Assembly (NCBI GenBank): GCA_003313425.1
Contig: NHZP01000027.1
Span: 434,001-498,000 of the forward strand
Direction of reading: 5' to 3'
Length of the DNA: 64,000 nt
Source of the DNA: Pseudopyrenochaeta lycopersici
Lineage: Eukaryota; Ascomycota; Dothideomycetes; Pleosporales; Pseudopyrenochaetaceae
How positions within the stretch are numbered: the stretch's first letter is position 1; each line of letters starts with the position of its first letter. This document shows positions 22,209-32,420 of the stretch, one piece after another. The translations under genes and the position numbers were made by a program. The notes beneath the pieces are model-generated. The model did not search any database. It was given only the letters and a program-made list of their open reading frames with translations, and was not told the DNA's origin.

Positions 22209-22354
22209 TGTCAGATGTGTACTACCCAGCAGTCGCATGGCATGTGGTAGGACCGATATAACGGAAGCTCCGGAACTATAAAAGGGAGAACAACAAAAAG
22301 AACAGACAACACAATCAATCAACCCATCTCACCTTTTATCATTTTATCGTGATA
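22209..22354 (+). mobile_element. possible LTR fragment with TATA box
   Basis: Starts TGTCAGATGTGTACTACCC and contains CTATAAAAGGG followed by an A/C-rich leader, a layout common for LTR U3-R-U5. It is cut at 22354 by the pogo element, which inserted at a TA. No partner LTR was found, so this is tentative. Confidence 0.3.
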
Positions 22355-24465
22355 ACGTGGCCGTCGGGCTTGTGCCCGGATCGGCCTTGTGCCCCGCCGA
22401 ACACCATTGTGAGCACGACAAAGATGAGGCTGTAGAGTCACACACAATAGCTGTAATTATAAGATTTCGTGGTAGAATAGATAATAAGATCATGCGATCA
22501 ATTTGTATTATCTGAATTTTTGTGGGAGGTGGACGTTGCGGCCTCGTGTTGTGACCTTGGGTGGTGGAGCAGATGACTGATCCAAGACTTGATCAGACTG
22601 TGAGGTATCACCCACACGTCTCTAGCGTTTGGCCTTTGACGATGCTGGTCTTGAGGCTTGCCTCTTACCCTTTTGGGATGATTGTAGAGCTCTGGCAGAG
22701 TCTCTCTCCTCCTTCTGGCGTTAACGTTCAGCCGCCTTGTTAGCCTTCTCCTTCTCCCTAACCACCTTAAGTCTCTCTCTCTCTATACGCCTCCCCTCAG
22801 CCTTAAGCTGACGTTAGAGATGAAGCTCTTCTCTCTCCTTCTTAGCACGTGCCTTTTTAAGCTTCTCCTCTGCCTCCAGCCTCTTATTTACCCTTCTCCT
22901 TACCTTAGCTTCCCTTACCTTCTTAGGCGACTAGAGCACCCCTCTACTATAATACTCTTTACGTTGTTAAAGGTTAAGGACCTTGCCCTTAACTTTGTGC
23001 TTCTCCTTGACCTGAAGAGCCTCTCTCAAACCTTAGTTCTTATGGTAGAGGATCTGGTTTTCTGTAGAGAGATGGTGGAGTAAGAGATTAAGCTTCTTTA
23101 ACTCCTCTTAATAGGTGTCCTTTACTACGCTTCGAACTAGACGTTCTATGTGAATCTAATTATTATCAGAGAGGTGTGAAGGAGAGGATCTGTCTAGAGA
23201 GGGAGTGTAGATGAATCTCTAAAGGATAGGGCTTGGATTTATAGGCCAGATCCTAGTTACTTTAAAAGACTTTAAGATAGAGCTCTCTTTAAAGAGGACA
23301 TCTAGGCCTGCCAGAAGAGAGGAAAGAAGTCTCCCTTCTTAATTAAGATTAGACCTTAAGCGTTCTGGAGGAAGGTGGTAAGGGCTGTGGTGTAGGCTTA
23401 AGAGAGTGGCTTAAATATTACCATATTAAGTAGCTAAAGGGTGTAGGTTGAATAGGGAGGAAATACCATTAAGAGGATCCTCCTCCTGTCATAATACTTG
23501 ATAAAATCTATCGTGATGTGACTCCCATGTCTATTAAGGATGAGTAACCTGTAGGATCTCCCTGCCTTCTTCCTTATAAATTGATTAAAAACCTGTTCAA
23601 GCTATGTCAGCCCTATATTATTGTTAGACCAGCCTGTCAGAGATGCAGTGACAAAGACGTCATGTTGTCCCACCTTAATGTCCTCCACCCACGTTAATCT
23701 AATAGCACCCTTAGCAGTAGCATAGATAAGGCCTAGGGGCAGTCTTAAGCCGTCGGCACAGGTAGACGCCAGAAGGGTTAAGAACTCCCGTGAGCCATCT
23801 TAGAGAGACGCCCTCACCTCCTTCTTATCCCACATCCGCTTGCAAAAGATTCTCTTTGTCCTGCCTGTGACTCTAATTAAGAATCCCTTCTTATCTATAT
23901 TGTAGGTGTGACGTAGAGAGATATTGTACTCCCTTATCTTTAAGTGTAACAAGTTAAAGTAGAGTCTATACTTTGTCTCAGAATCAGCTTGGTGGCGACA
24001 GCGATCAATTCCTGCGGTCCACTTAGAGATAAGGTGGATCTTGTTCCTGTTGATAAAGCGGGTAACCCAGCCCTCTCCAAGCTGACGTTTAGCAACTTCA
24101 GACGAGAAATTCCTAATCATCTCTCTTGTGGGTGGAAGACCTCTCTTTGTAAGCCTTTTAATATACCTCACAAGCTCCATCTCTTGTTGTGGGCTCAAGG
24201 CTTATTTTTTGGCGTACCCCTCCTCTTTTAAGCTTGTCACACCCCTCCATCTTCTCCCTAACGTAGATCTCTCCACGCTATACTTTTTAGCAATTTCTCT
24301 TAAGGAGAATTGTTCTCCTTCTTTACGCGATTTTAGATCTTCAATCGCTTCATCAATTGGAGCCATGGTTGTGGAGTTATCGCGTGTTGAAGTTGGAGAG
24401 TCAAGACGCGTCATGGTGTTCCGCGGGGCACAAGGCCGATCCGGGCACAAGCCCGACGGCCACGT
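22355..24465 (-). mobile_element. 2.1-kb pogo/Fot1 transposon, nearly complete
   Basis: TA duplications (22353-22354, 24466-24467) flank 54-bp terminal inverted repeats that differ at one base (22355-22408 and 24412-24465, beginning ACGTGGCCGTCGGGCTTGTG). The transposase runs on the minus strand from about 24365: MAPIDEAIEDLKSRKEGEQF with an HTH (LREIAKKYSVERSTLGRRW), LSPQQEMELVRYIKRL, GWVTRFINRNK, a DDE region (YNIDKKGFLIR, LILNRHGSH) and a K/E-rich tail ending near TTRGRNVHLPQKF. Stops interrupt it: the first at 24199-24201, the next at the end of the frame at 23800. They are mostly TAA/TAG where relatives have Gln or Trp, as RIP would produce. The element is inactive as a source of transposase, but its ends are perfect. 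Confidence 0.88.
23800..24365 (-). pseudogene. pogo transposase N-terminal half, RIP-broken
   Basis: Two frames in the same phase, separated by one stop between KEEGYAKK and ALSPQQEMELV, encode the HTH and CENP-B-type DNA-binding parts and the start of the DDE domain. Past 23800 stops become frequent. Function would have been cut-and-paste transposition. Confidence 0.8.
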
Positions 24466-24467
24466 TA

Positions 24468-25281
24468 TCCAACGTGGGACCCTGCAGCATACTTCGGCAG
24501 CCTACTGCACCCACTTGTCATGAACAGCCTGTCATCATGATGCGGCCTCACAGCAAGACTTTTCGACTCGAACGACAGCGAATCCTACATCTTTGCGCAT
24601 GTTTAAAAAGGAAGCAGATGTGCAGTGCGGAAACCGCGTCGCCCAGCTATCCGAAACTGCTTAGTTTTTCAACTTCGTAGGTCAGGTGCGCCCATCCCAC
24701 ACCACTCTGCAATCACAGCGGCAGAATCCGGAGAATGTGGTCCGCCAGCCATCCTTTCCTCATTAAGCCGTCATGGTAAAACTTTTTCGGTTCACGAGGC
24801 CGACATATGTGAGACAGCAGCCTGAGCTGAGGAATATCTTACACCCACCCAAAAGCTAGTAGTTGTCATCAGGACGAAATGCTTAGACGTGACACCGCTG
24901 GCAATGCCTACTAAGCGACGGCAGAGTTCCGGAAGCGGTCCAATGGCTTGAAGATTCGACTCAGCTGGCAGTACCTGCGCCGGCAGTGACAAATTCGCCT
25001 TCTGCTGAAAATCTGACTGCTGTATCTCAGCCTTACCGCGCCACACTGTGGGCTGTGCAATTAGCCGCACCTACGCCCCGCCCCGAACTGAGCTTGTTCA
25101 AACTCCCTCCTCACAAAACGAAAAATATGCCAAGAACAGCAGAACTAGCTCTCCGCACCCCCTCTATTTCGCTATTAGATGCGATTCTCTGGTACAGCTC
25201 AGTGTCCTATGCTCGCTAACCTTGATCTTTAGGACTGATATCCTCAACAGAGAAACGAGTTACCGTGCTCTTCTTTTCACT
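24468..25281. other. spacer, no gene supported
   Basis: Flank of the pogo element. Short frames exist on both strands, but none shows a domain or a coherent exon structure. Confidence 0.4.
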
Positions 25282-25283
25282 TA

Positions 25284-25340
25284 CCGTGTCCGTGCGCGTA
25301 ATGCGCATGTTCGCGTAATGCGCACCCAGCACCCTTCTGG
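25284..25340 (+). repeat. solo transposon terminus
   Basis: CCGTGTCCGTGCGCGTAATG after a TA matches the terminus at 10363 (CCGTGTCCGTGCGCGCAACG), including a repeated GCGyAAyGC block. No matching opposite end or transposase is present. Confidence 0.45.
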
Positions 25341-25442
25341 TCAATGATATTTTTGACAGGCTGAATTTTATCTAATGCTAGGCCGGCTACAATTCCAGCC
25401 ACGGTTAGTTTGGTGCCTTTTACAAATATCTAGGTGCACTGC

Positions 25443-25796
25443 TGTTGCAAACAACGCGCTGTGACCTGGGGTACGGTAGGCTCACGTGCGCGCTGACGTA
25501 GGAGCTTACCCTGGAGAGACACGTACTTATGTGTACATTCACGGGCGCGCTCACGTGCAAGCTGATGGGCAAGCTCACGCAGGAGACACCTGAAGGTAGA
25601 CTCACGTGCGCGATCACGTGCGCGACCACGCACGCATACACGCTGCTCACGCTCCTACCGTATAATGGCCCCTGTAATAGGCCGTGCTCAGCTCTCCTTT
25701 ATATAGCTGGCTCTCCTAAATCCTCCTAGATAAAACAGTGGTCCATCTCATAGATCACCTGGGTAACTGTTGCCAAGCTCTCCCTTTTCCTCCACA
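25443..25796 (+). mobile_element. solo LTR of the Copia family
   Basis: 354 bp beginning TGTTGCAAACAACGCGCTG and ending CCTCCACA, matching the 376-bp LTRs of the Copia element at 49643-56970 with small deletions and transitions. The flanks ACTGC (25438-25442) and ATTGC (25797-25801) look like a 5-bp target duplication with one C-to-T change. It probably arose by LTR-LTR recombination. Confidence 0.88.
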
Positions 25797-26095
25797 ATTG
25801 CTTAATCTGAGAAGAAATTATACTTTTCATCTGTTTCAGCCCTCTGTGTATATGTTCAGCTCAACCCCTACGCAGTGCTATTCCTCCTTATCATTGGGCG
25901 CCATTCAGAAGCACGGTGGGCTAGAATCAGCCACATTTGCCGTGTCGCCAATCACCCCCTGTTGGTGACAAAAATAATTGTTCCCCTTTTCAATCTGCAG
26001 CCTTCTCCTAAGACCATAACTACCCATCAGAACGTCCATATTAAGTAGGGGATTCAGTGTGAACACAGAGAACAGTTTCTTCCAACCGTAACATC
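25797..26095. promoter_or_regulatory. upstream region of the second HET gene
   Basis: About 300 bp between the solo LTR and the HET start. The gene's promoter must lie here or inside the LTR; no specific element is identifiable. Confidence 0.35.
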
Positions 26096-28142
26096 ATGAC
26101 GTCAATGAACGAGCCCTTTGTCTATAAACCTCTCGAGAATGAAAACTCCATCCGCATTTTAACGCTTTACCCCGCATTATCGAAGGCCTCCGAACTGCGC
26201 GGTGACCTAGATACTAAACAGATTGACTCTGGTGGATCGGTGCAGTACGAAGCAATCTCGTACGTGTGGGGGTGCGATGACCGCAATCGCCATCTAATCT
26301 GTAATGAACGCACGCTTTATATCACGGCCAGTGCAGAGTCTGTGTTGCGTCAGCTTCGCAAGAAGGATGAGCCGCGTCGGGTATGGATAGACTCGATATG
26401 CATCAATCAATCATCAACTTTGGAGAAAAATCAACAGGTGGCCATGATGGGTGAGATATACAGGTCTGCGGCCGGCGTTGTGGTGTGGTTGGGAGAAGCA
26501 AATGACGACACGGAAGTGGTTTATGCGCTTATTACTGCGTTCTTCCTTCTCGATTCGAAGCGGCCTGACCACGCAAAACTTTTAAACGAACAAATGGATG
26601 CGACACGAAAGTGTAAGTGTGGTGGCCAATGAGTTCTATATGTTCCAGTGCTTACCATCCAATTTCGAACTAGTGTCCGATGGTCGACAGCAGACAGAGG
26701 CAGATAGCCAAGACTACCGTTGGAGCATACTAGGAGAGGTTTTTGGTCGGCCGTGGTTCAAGAGAATATGGACAGTGCAGGAGGCAGTATTTTGCCGCAG
26801 TTCAGTTTCTGAGCTTAACGTGCTTTGTGGGGACTTTTCGTTACCCTGGGAGGCTCTCGTGGGTGCTGCAGCCACAATGCAGAATTTGAAGTTCGAACAC
26901 TTTTACCTCATAGGGGATTCTATGGACATATATAACCGGCTAGCGTGGATACTGGGTAAAAAGAAGACCTTGGGGGGCTATTCGGTATTACCATCGTGGC
27001 TGGTCGTGAAAAAAGAGGATGGCTTGACCGTCAGGATGAGACCTAATTTTCAGCTAGCTCGACGCAAGCTGGCAACTGACCCTAGGGATAAGATCTTCGG
27101 TATTCACTCTATAATGGCCGAGTTCGGAGTTAAGGTGCAAAATCCAGATTATGGAAAGCCATGCTGGCAAGTTTACTGTGAAGCTACCGCCGCAATTTTC
27201 GAGCATGACGGGAATCTGGACATCTTATATGATATTCCATCCCCTCGTCGAGGACATAATGTGCCCAATCTTCCATCTTGGGTACCTGACTGGAGTGACT
27301 CCTGGAATACTGGTGGTATTTGGCCTCAGATACATTCCGATGTATACAATGCGAGCGGAAGCTCGGTCTACTACCGAGTGTCACCAGACTTAAGGACTTT
27401 AACTATCAAAGCCATATTATTTGATGTCGTGGCATCAAAATCGGATCAGTTGCCGGTACTGGACGGATATCATGGACCCACTGGAACTGGCATCTATGGG
27501 AAAGTTGACAGGGAAAGTAATGGTCTTCTCACGCCCGCTTCACTACAAGTGTGCCGGACTTTACAGAAGTGGGCTCGTATGGTCGATGATGCACCATGGC
27601 TCCTTGGTCGCGTTTTCGGGATAGTAGACGACCCAGAAACTGCGTCCATACTTACGCAGAACCTTCCAGCCGTCATTACGAATGACCTCCCAGCCAGACT
27701 TGAAAAACCTGAGATTGACAACGTTAACACCCATGCAATGTTCGTGTCGTGGTTCGAAACAATGCAGTTCGAGGACGAAGAGCTGGAACAAAGGATGATC
27801 GAGCACGGAAATTTACAAGCAGGGCATGGCCTTTCCAGGGATGAGGTGTTCATGACGTATTTCAATAACAACAAATATAAGATAGTGAACTATTGCCATC
27901 TTATTTTCGGCATCCAGCGAGGAAGGACACTTTTTAAGACAGCCAAGGGTCATTTTGGGACTGCGGATGGAGACGTGAAAGATGGCGATACTGTCGTTTT
28001 AATTTCCGGGCTAAGTATGCCATTTATCATACGGCCTTGTGGCATCAACCAGTATAATGTTGTGGGACATGCATATATTCACGGAATAATGGATGGGGAA
28101 GCTTGGGCCGATGATGAAGCTAGTTTAATATCTCTAGTCTAG
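26096..28142 (+). CDS. HET domain protein, intact
   Basis: Two exons, 26096-26612 and 26674-28142, around a 61-nt intron (GTAAGT to CTAG, phase 1), giving 661 residues. The canonical HET blocks are present: YEAISYVWG (about 51-59), RVWIDSICINQ (95-105), VVWLGEA (129-135) and RPWFKRIWTVQEAVF (about 198-212). The C-terminal half has the usual LASDPRDK-like block (LATDPRDKIFGIHSIM) and ends with the GHAYIHGIMDGEA motif. This length and layout are standard for fungal HET proteins, which mediate non-self recognition and cell death. No RIP stops, although it sits between a solo LTR and RIP-decayed DNA. Its sequence is clearly different from the HET gene at 629. Confidence 0.92.
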
Positions 28143-28218
28143 TGATTTCTAAGTAGCATTCTGGAAGCAAAGAATATACGGTTCCCTAAAGCCCGCGACA
28201 GTGACGTTAGACTACTGT

Positions 28219-28356
28219 AGATGCCCCCGTCACGACATCGGCGCTCTTTTCAAGCAGCAGCTTGACCACTGGCTCATGCTCGTTTCCTGCAGCCCTCGAT
28301 AGCGGCGTTTGAACATCGTAGCTATGTCTCATCTCGACGTCGGCGGCGCAACTCTA
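28219..28356 (-). pseudogene. ankyrin-repeat fragment
   Basis: The minus-strand frame reads ADVEMRHSYDVQTPLSRAAG then EHEPVVKLLLEKSADV, one and a half ankyrin units (TPLSRAA..H..VVKLLLE). No further repeats, start or domain lie on either side. It is probably a relic of an ankyrin-containing NLR or similar gene. Confidence 0.68.
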
Positions 28357-28736
28357 ACTAAGCAGCCTAGCTGTAATTTATTATGATGACGTTTAGGCCC
28401 CACATCCGAGCTCTATATCGAGACATGAGAGAAACACGCAGACTAGCTATCACGTAGCTTGCCATCGCCCTAGGGCACCTCTTTTCTTAAGAAAAGAAAG
28501 AAAGTTCATAAATAAATTAATATCTCTCGTTGCCAGAATTCTCTTTCTCTTCTTCATTTTTTCTTTTTTTAACTTCCTCTGTTACCTCCGGAGAGGGGTT
28601 GGGGAAAGAGTTGGTTTTATGCTAGAGAAATTCACCGCTTGCGGCGCTTACAAATACTCATAACTTACTTAAAGGCAAATATGGTTCTAGAAGTTGCTAC
28701 TACGAGCAGAGAGGTAGCCGACCCGTTCTGCCCATA
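28357..28736. other. spacer, no gene
   Basis: No coding signal. Contains the inverted CAGAACGGGTCGGCT motif at 28716-28730, matching those at 11671 and 48287. Confidence 0.4.
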
Positions 28737-29357
28737 CTCTTGTCGAGATATACTGAATTCAATAGGAACGTAGGAAGAAAATTATTAACTAGGAAAAACT
28801 AAGCTATAGGTAGCAAAAACTAGGCTCTAGAGTATATAAGCCGCAGGTACTATCTAGTATATACTATTACTTAGGGCTAAGCTATTAAAAGTAAAGGCCC
28901 TATTTAGCGCTATAAGGGTGTGCGCTATATATTACTAAAATACAGCTATCCTACTTTTAGATTTACTATATAGTTAAAAAGTAAAGCTCTTATTTATTAA
29001 CTCTACTTAATAAGGTATTAGGTTACTCTTAAAGTATAATAAGCTTAGATATTTAAATACTATGCTTAGTATAAAATCTTTTTATATCTATCTATAGCTT
29101 AATAAGGCTTTAGATAATATATATAGACTCTCTAGTAAATCTAAAGCTATCTAAAGTAATACTAGTAAATATACTTATAGTAAATTATAGTATTATAGGC
29201 TAAGGAAAGGATTTCTATAGAAGATATATAGTTTATATAAAGCTTAGAATTTAATGTTTTTATTTTAAGATTATCTGCGCCTCTTAATTATTGTTAGCTT
29301 TATTATAATAAAAAGTACTGGTGGGTTTGCGGCACGCAGGGAGGGACGTTACAGGGG
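28737..29357 (-). repeat. repeat copy B, inverted relative to 19924-20384
   Basis: Reverse complement of copy A, with an extra segment of about 165 bp (about 28862-29035). Differences are largely transitions, as expected from RIP. It is contiguous with the hAT C-terminal relic to its right. Confidence 0.72.
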
Positions 29358-29359
29358 TA

Positions 29360-29955
29360 CTGCGAGATCGCGATTAGAATTCGCAGGAAGTTTATGCGTG
29401 GGTCTACGGCGTTTGCAGCAGAAGAAGGCGACGAGAATAGGGAGTGGAATGAAGAGAACGTGGCGGCAGCCATTACGGACGAACAGGCCGGGCATACGTG
29501 TACGTTGCGGACTTGATATACGCCTAACAAACTAGACCTGTTATTTCAGGATCTGCATGCGAAGCCTGCTAACCAGGCTAAAAGCAACGATTTAAACGCC
29601 TTCATAAACGCACATCCTATTCACCTTCCGAAGGATTGTACACCTCTACAATAGTAGTGTCAGAGTGACCAGAGATGTAAATATCTACAGCTTAGCCGCA
29701 TGGCTATAGCTGTGCTCTCTATCCTAGCAGAGTCTTCAGAACTAGAGAGGGCCTTCTTAGGCGCCTACAGGACTTGTTTATAGGATAGGCACTGCTTGTC
29801 TTGCAGAACGGTTAAGATAATTAAATGTATTAGTAATTAGCTTAGGGAAGGGCGTATTCGGCCGCTATGTTTTAATAGGATAGGTTTACCTATAGAGCGA
29901 AATGCAGAGGATAATCTAGATAGGTAGATAATAAGAGTATGGATTTAATTATTAG
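29360..29955 (+). pseudogene. hAT transposase C-terminal relic
   Basis: The plus frame contains LDLLFQDLHAKPANQAKSND, then the hAT dimerisation signature LSRMAIAVLSILAESSELERAF (normally LSIPASSAAVERVFS), followed by DRHCLSCRTVKIIKCI. TAG stops stand where Trp or Gln is expected. The catalytic N-terminal part is not contiguous. Ancient, RIP-mutated copy. Confidence 0.75.
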
Positions 29956-30559
29956 TTTTAGGGCACGTAGAGCTATTTAGCATTCCTCGGTTATTAACTA
30001 GTTATCCGTTATAACGCACTTACGTTACAAGCCCTAATTATTAGCGTTATAACTAGTTGCCTATGTATAACGCAGAGTGACGTAGTATTAGTTGCAAAGC
30101 GAGTCCAGCAGGATTTTTAAGAAAGATTAAAAGGCGACAAGATCCTCCTAAAAGTACCTATTAAAGAATAGGTTTACAGTTACTGCTAGAGGTATGGAAC
30201 CTCTTAGTTTATAGAAGCAGAACTATAGGAATTCTATATGTAGCGGTCTAGATTGCTGCTGTTAATTAATAAGGACGTGGTCTAACTTAGTAAACTTAAC
30301 ACTCTACACTTATACACACCTTATTACCCTTTATACTTGTAAGAGGAGTGTATATCCTATGCGAAAAGTTATTACGCTCTAACACCTCTTTACACATTCT
30401 GCGCCTTTACGCAGTTTAGACCCGCGCGGCCTATTAGGCCAGATTAATATAGAGTAAAAGTACCCGTAAGAGAGCGATGCAGCCAAACAGAAGACTAACA
30501 TATATAACATAAGCGCGAGCATGCTAATATTAAGAAATAAACACACGTACCTAGACTTA
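29956..30559. other. AT-rich RIP-decayed DNA
   Basis: No open frames; probably transposon remains. Confidence 0.4.
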
Positions 30560-30690
30560 TTAATAAACAGTCCTAACAGTCTAAACTATTTAGACTGTTT
30601 AGACTTAGTAATTAGTCTAAACAGGCTGTAAGGGCTTATTTTAGCAGTCTAAACAGTCTGTAGACCTCAGACAGTTTAGTTAGACTGCTA
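30560..30690. repeat. cluster of alternating CAGTCTAAAC motifs
   Basis: Several copies of AGTCTAAAC or its complement GTTTAGACT occur in both orientations within about 130 bp. Such subterminal motif clusters are typical near the ends of hAT transposons, and a hAT transposase relic lies downstream in the same orientation. Confidence 0.5.
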
Positions 30691-30879
30691 TATTTGGTAA
30701 GATAGTAATCGCAGAGGGTTTTTTTTAGAGTTAGTCTATCTGCTAAGGTCGCGCTCAGGTAATTAATATTCTGTCAGTCTTAGACACGTATAAATAACGC
30801 GACTATATATATATATATATATACTATATACTTTAAAGCTATTACTACCTTAGCTAACGTCTCTAGACGCTTATTTTAG

Positions 30880-32420
30880 TATATTAGATGTCCTCCTAAG
30901 CGAACTCAGCTATCTGTCGTCTCGTTAAGCGCGATAAAGGCACGTTTCCGCCGCTATCGTCGCTATCCTAAGTACCTGAACCTAGCGAAGCTACAGACGC
31001 TGTTGCGCCTGTTACTGCGAGCGCAGAGCTAAGCGAGGATAATAATATATACAACAGGCTTAATTAGGAGCGCGTACCTAAGCTTAAACGTCGCTAAACT
31101 AAGCGACAGCAGGGCCTCCTATGTCAGGGTTCAATCCTTTCAGGTTACTAGACGCAGGTGAAAGGGTTCAATCCTTCCAAGTTACTAGACGCAGGTGAAA
31201 GGTAACGATCCTGCCAAGTTACTAGACGCAGGTGAAAGGTAACTGTTACCTCTTACCTTTCACTAAGCTAGGTAACTGGATCGGGACTAGCCTGCTCTAG
31301 CTCATGTATATAGGCAGCACTTCTCCCCTGAAGGTAAGAGGTATCTGCTATTTTGTCCATTTCCTTTTAAATTGAGTTTCTTTAACTAAGACCGTCCCAA
31401 CTGTGCGTGTTGACTGCCTTACATCCTAAGCTAGATCTATCGCTAGAGCTGGCGAGTTTAGCACCGCAAGAAGCAGCGCAATTACTAGCTCTGCTTCTAT
31501 TATTACAAACACCGCTATCCTAGCCGCGTTGTTAACGTTTTAACTTTAACGTCGTCTACTAGCACACATATAAAGCAGCTTACACAAGGCTACAGCTTTA
31601 ATACAGAGGGACTAATTATGCGTAAAGCTAGCGCGGAGGGGACAATTATACGCGCTGTTAGGCACTCAGTTATTAAAAAGATAGGGAATAAAAGCGTTGT
31701 AGTATCGCAGGAGGTTGCTAATGAGCTAGCTAGCAGCTTTATAAGTCATAAGTTTTAAGACGCGCTAAAGGACTAGATACAAGCTAATAGCTAGAGCCTA
31801 CGCGTTATTAAGACGCCTAAGTTTCACTATCTGATTAAGGCTGCTAACCTCTTAGCAGAAGCTGCCTTATAGCGCTCCTATAGCACCCTCTAGAACTATA
31901 TTATTACTAAATACCTAGCCTACGTCCCTACTGTTACCGCCTACTTAAGCGCCGCTCGCTCTCTTATACACGTATTGTTTAATAACTAGACGTTAATAGG
32001 CAGTAAGTTAGCGTTAACAGGCGTCTGCGTACACTATCTTAATACTGACAGCAAGATTAAGAACTACTTACTTAGGCTGCCTCAGCTCTATAGCTAGCAC
32101 AGTAGTAATAATACAGTAATAATTGTCGCCTCTACGCTGTAATAGTTTAGCGTAGATAAGGACTGCGTTAGCTACTTTATACTTAATAACGCGTATAATA
32201 ATAACATAGTAATAGAAGCTTTAGCTAATAAGTTTAACTTCTACGCTCTTTATTAGCAGCTGCGCTGCTGCTACTATATACTAAACATAGGCGCCTAAAT
32301 AATAATATAAGGCTAGTCTAATAAAACGCTTATAAGCCTAGTAATACTAAATTAAAATATCCATTTTCCTCCTAAGCTAATATAGAGTAGTAGTAGCTAT
32401 AGTAAACTTATACTTCTTTT
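30880..32420 (+). pseudogene. hAT transposase relic, interrupted by a solo LTR
   Basis: After removing the LTR at 31122-31423 the plus frame shows a BED/hAT-like order. It includes MRKASAEGTIIRAVRHSV-like sequence around 31620, a core with ALTGVCVHYLNTDSKIKNYL, and CVSYFILNNAYNNNIVIEAL then LRCCYYILNIGA. These match the hAT core LGYFVLDNAxNNDT and RRLRCxGHIINL, with Asp-to-Asn and Trp/Gln-to-stop changes. RIP-inactivated. Confidence 0.72.
31122..31423 (+). mobile_element. 302-bp solo LTR with TCCTA target duplication
   Basis: TGTCAGGGTTCAATCC to GCCTTACA, flanked by TCCTA on both sides (31117-31121 and 31424-31428). It contains three 37-bp tandem units (31128-31164, 31165-31201, 31202-31238) sharing TTACTAGACGCAGGTGAAAG. 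A second copy lies at 48477. The internal region of this family is not in the window. Confidence 0.85.

Noticed and set aside
24357..25347. Several 60-130-codon frames between the pogo element and the Copia solo LTR
   Set aside because: They overlap on both strands without domains; partly the complement of the transposase N-terminus.
25420..25729. Frames in both directions with repeated TCALTCA-like and RERARDRA-like peptides, recurring at each Copia LTR
   Set aside because: They are translations of the CACGTG-rich LTR repeats, not genes.
29303..29530. 75-codon minus-strand frame
   Set aside because: It is antisense to the hAT transposase relic, whose plus frame has the recognisable domain.
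31128..31238. Regularly spaced repeats resembling a CRISPR array, and GGGTTCAATCC resembling a tRNA T-arm
   Set aside because: The units are head-to-tail without unique spacers, lie in an LTR with TCCTA duplications, and the genome is fungal. No tRNA cloverleaf can be built around the T-arm-like string.
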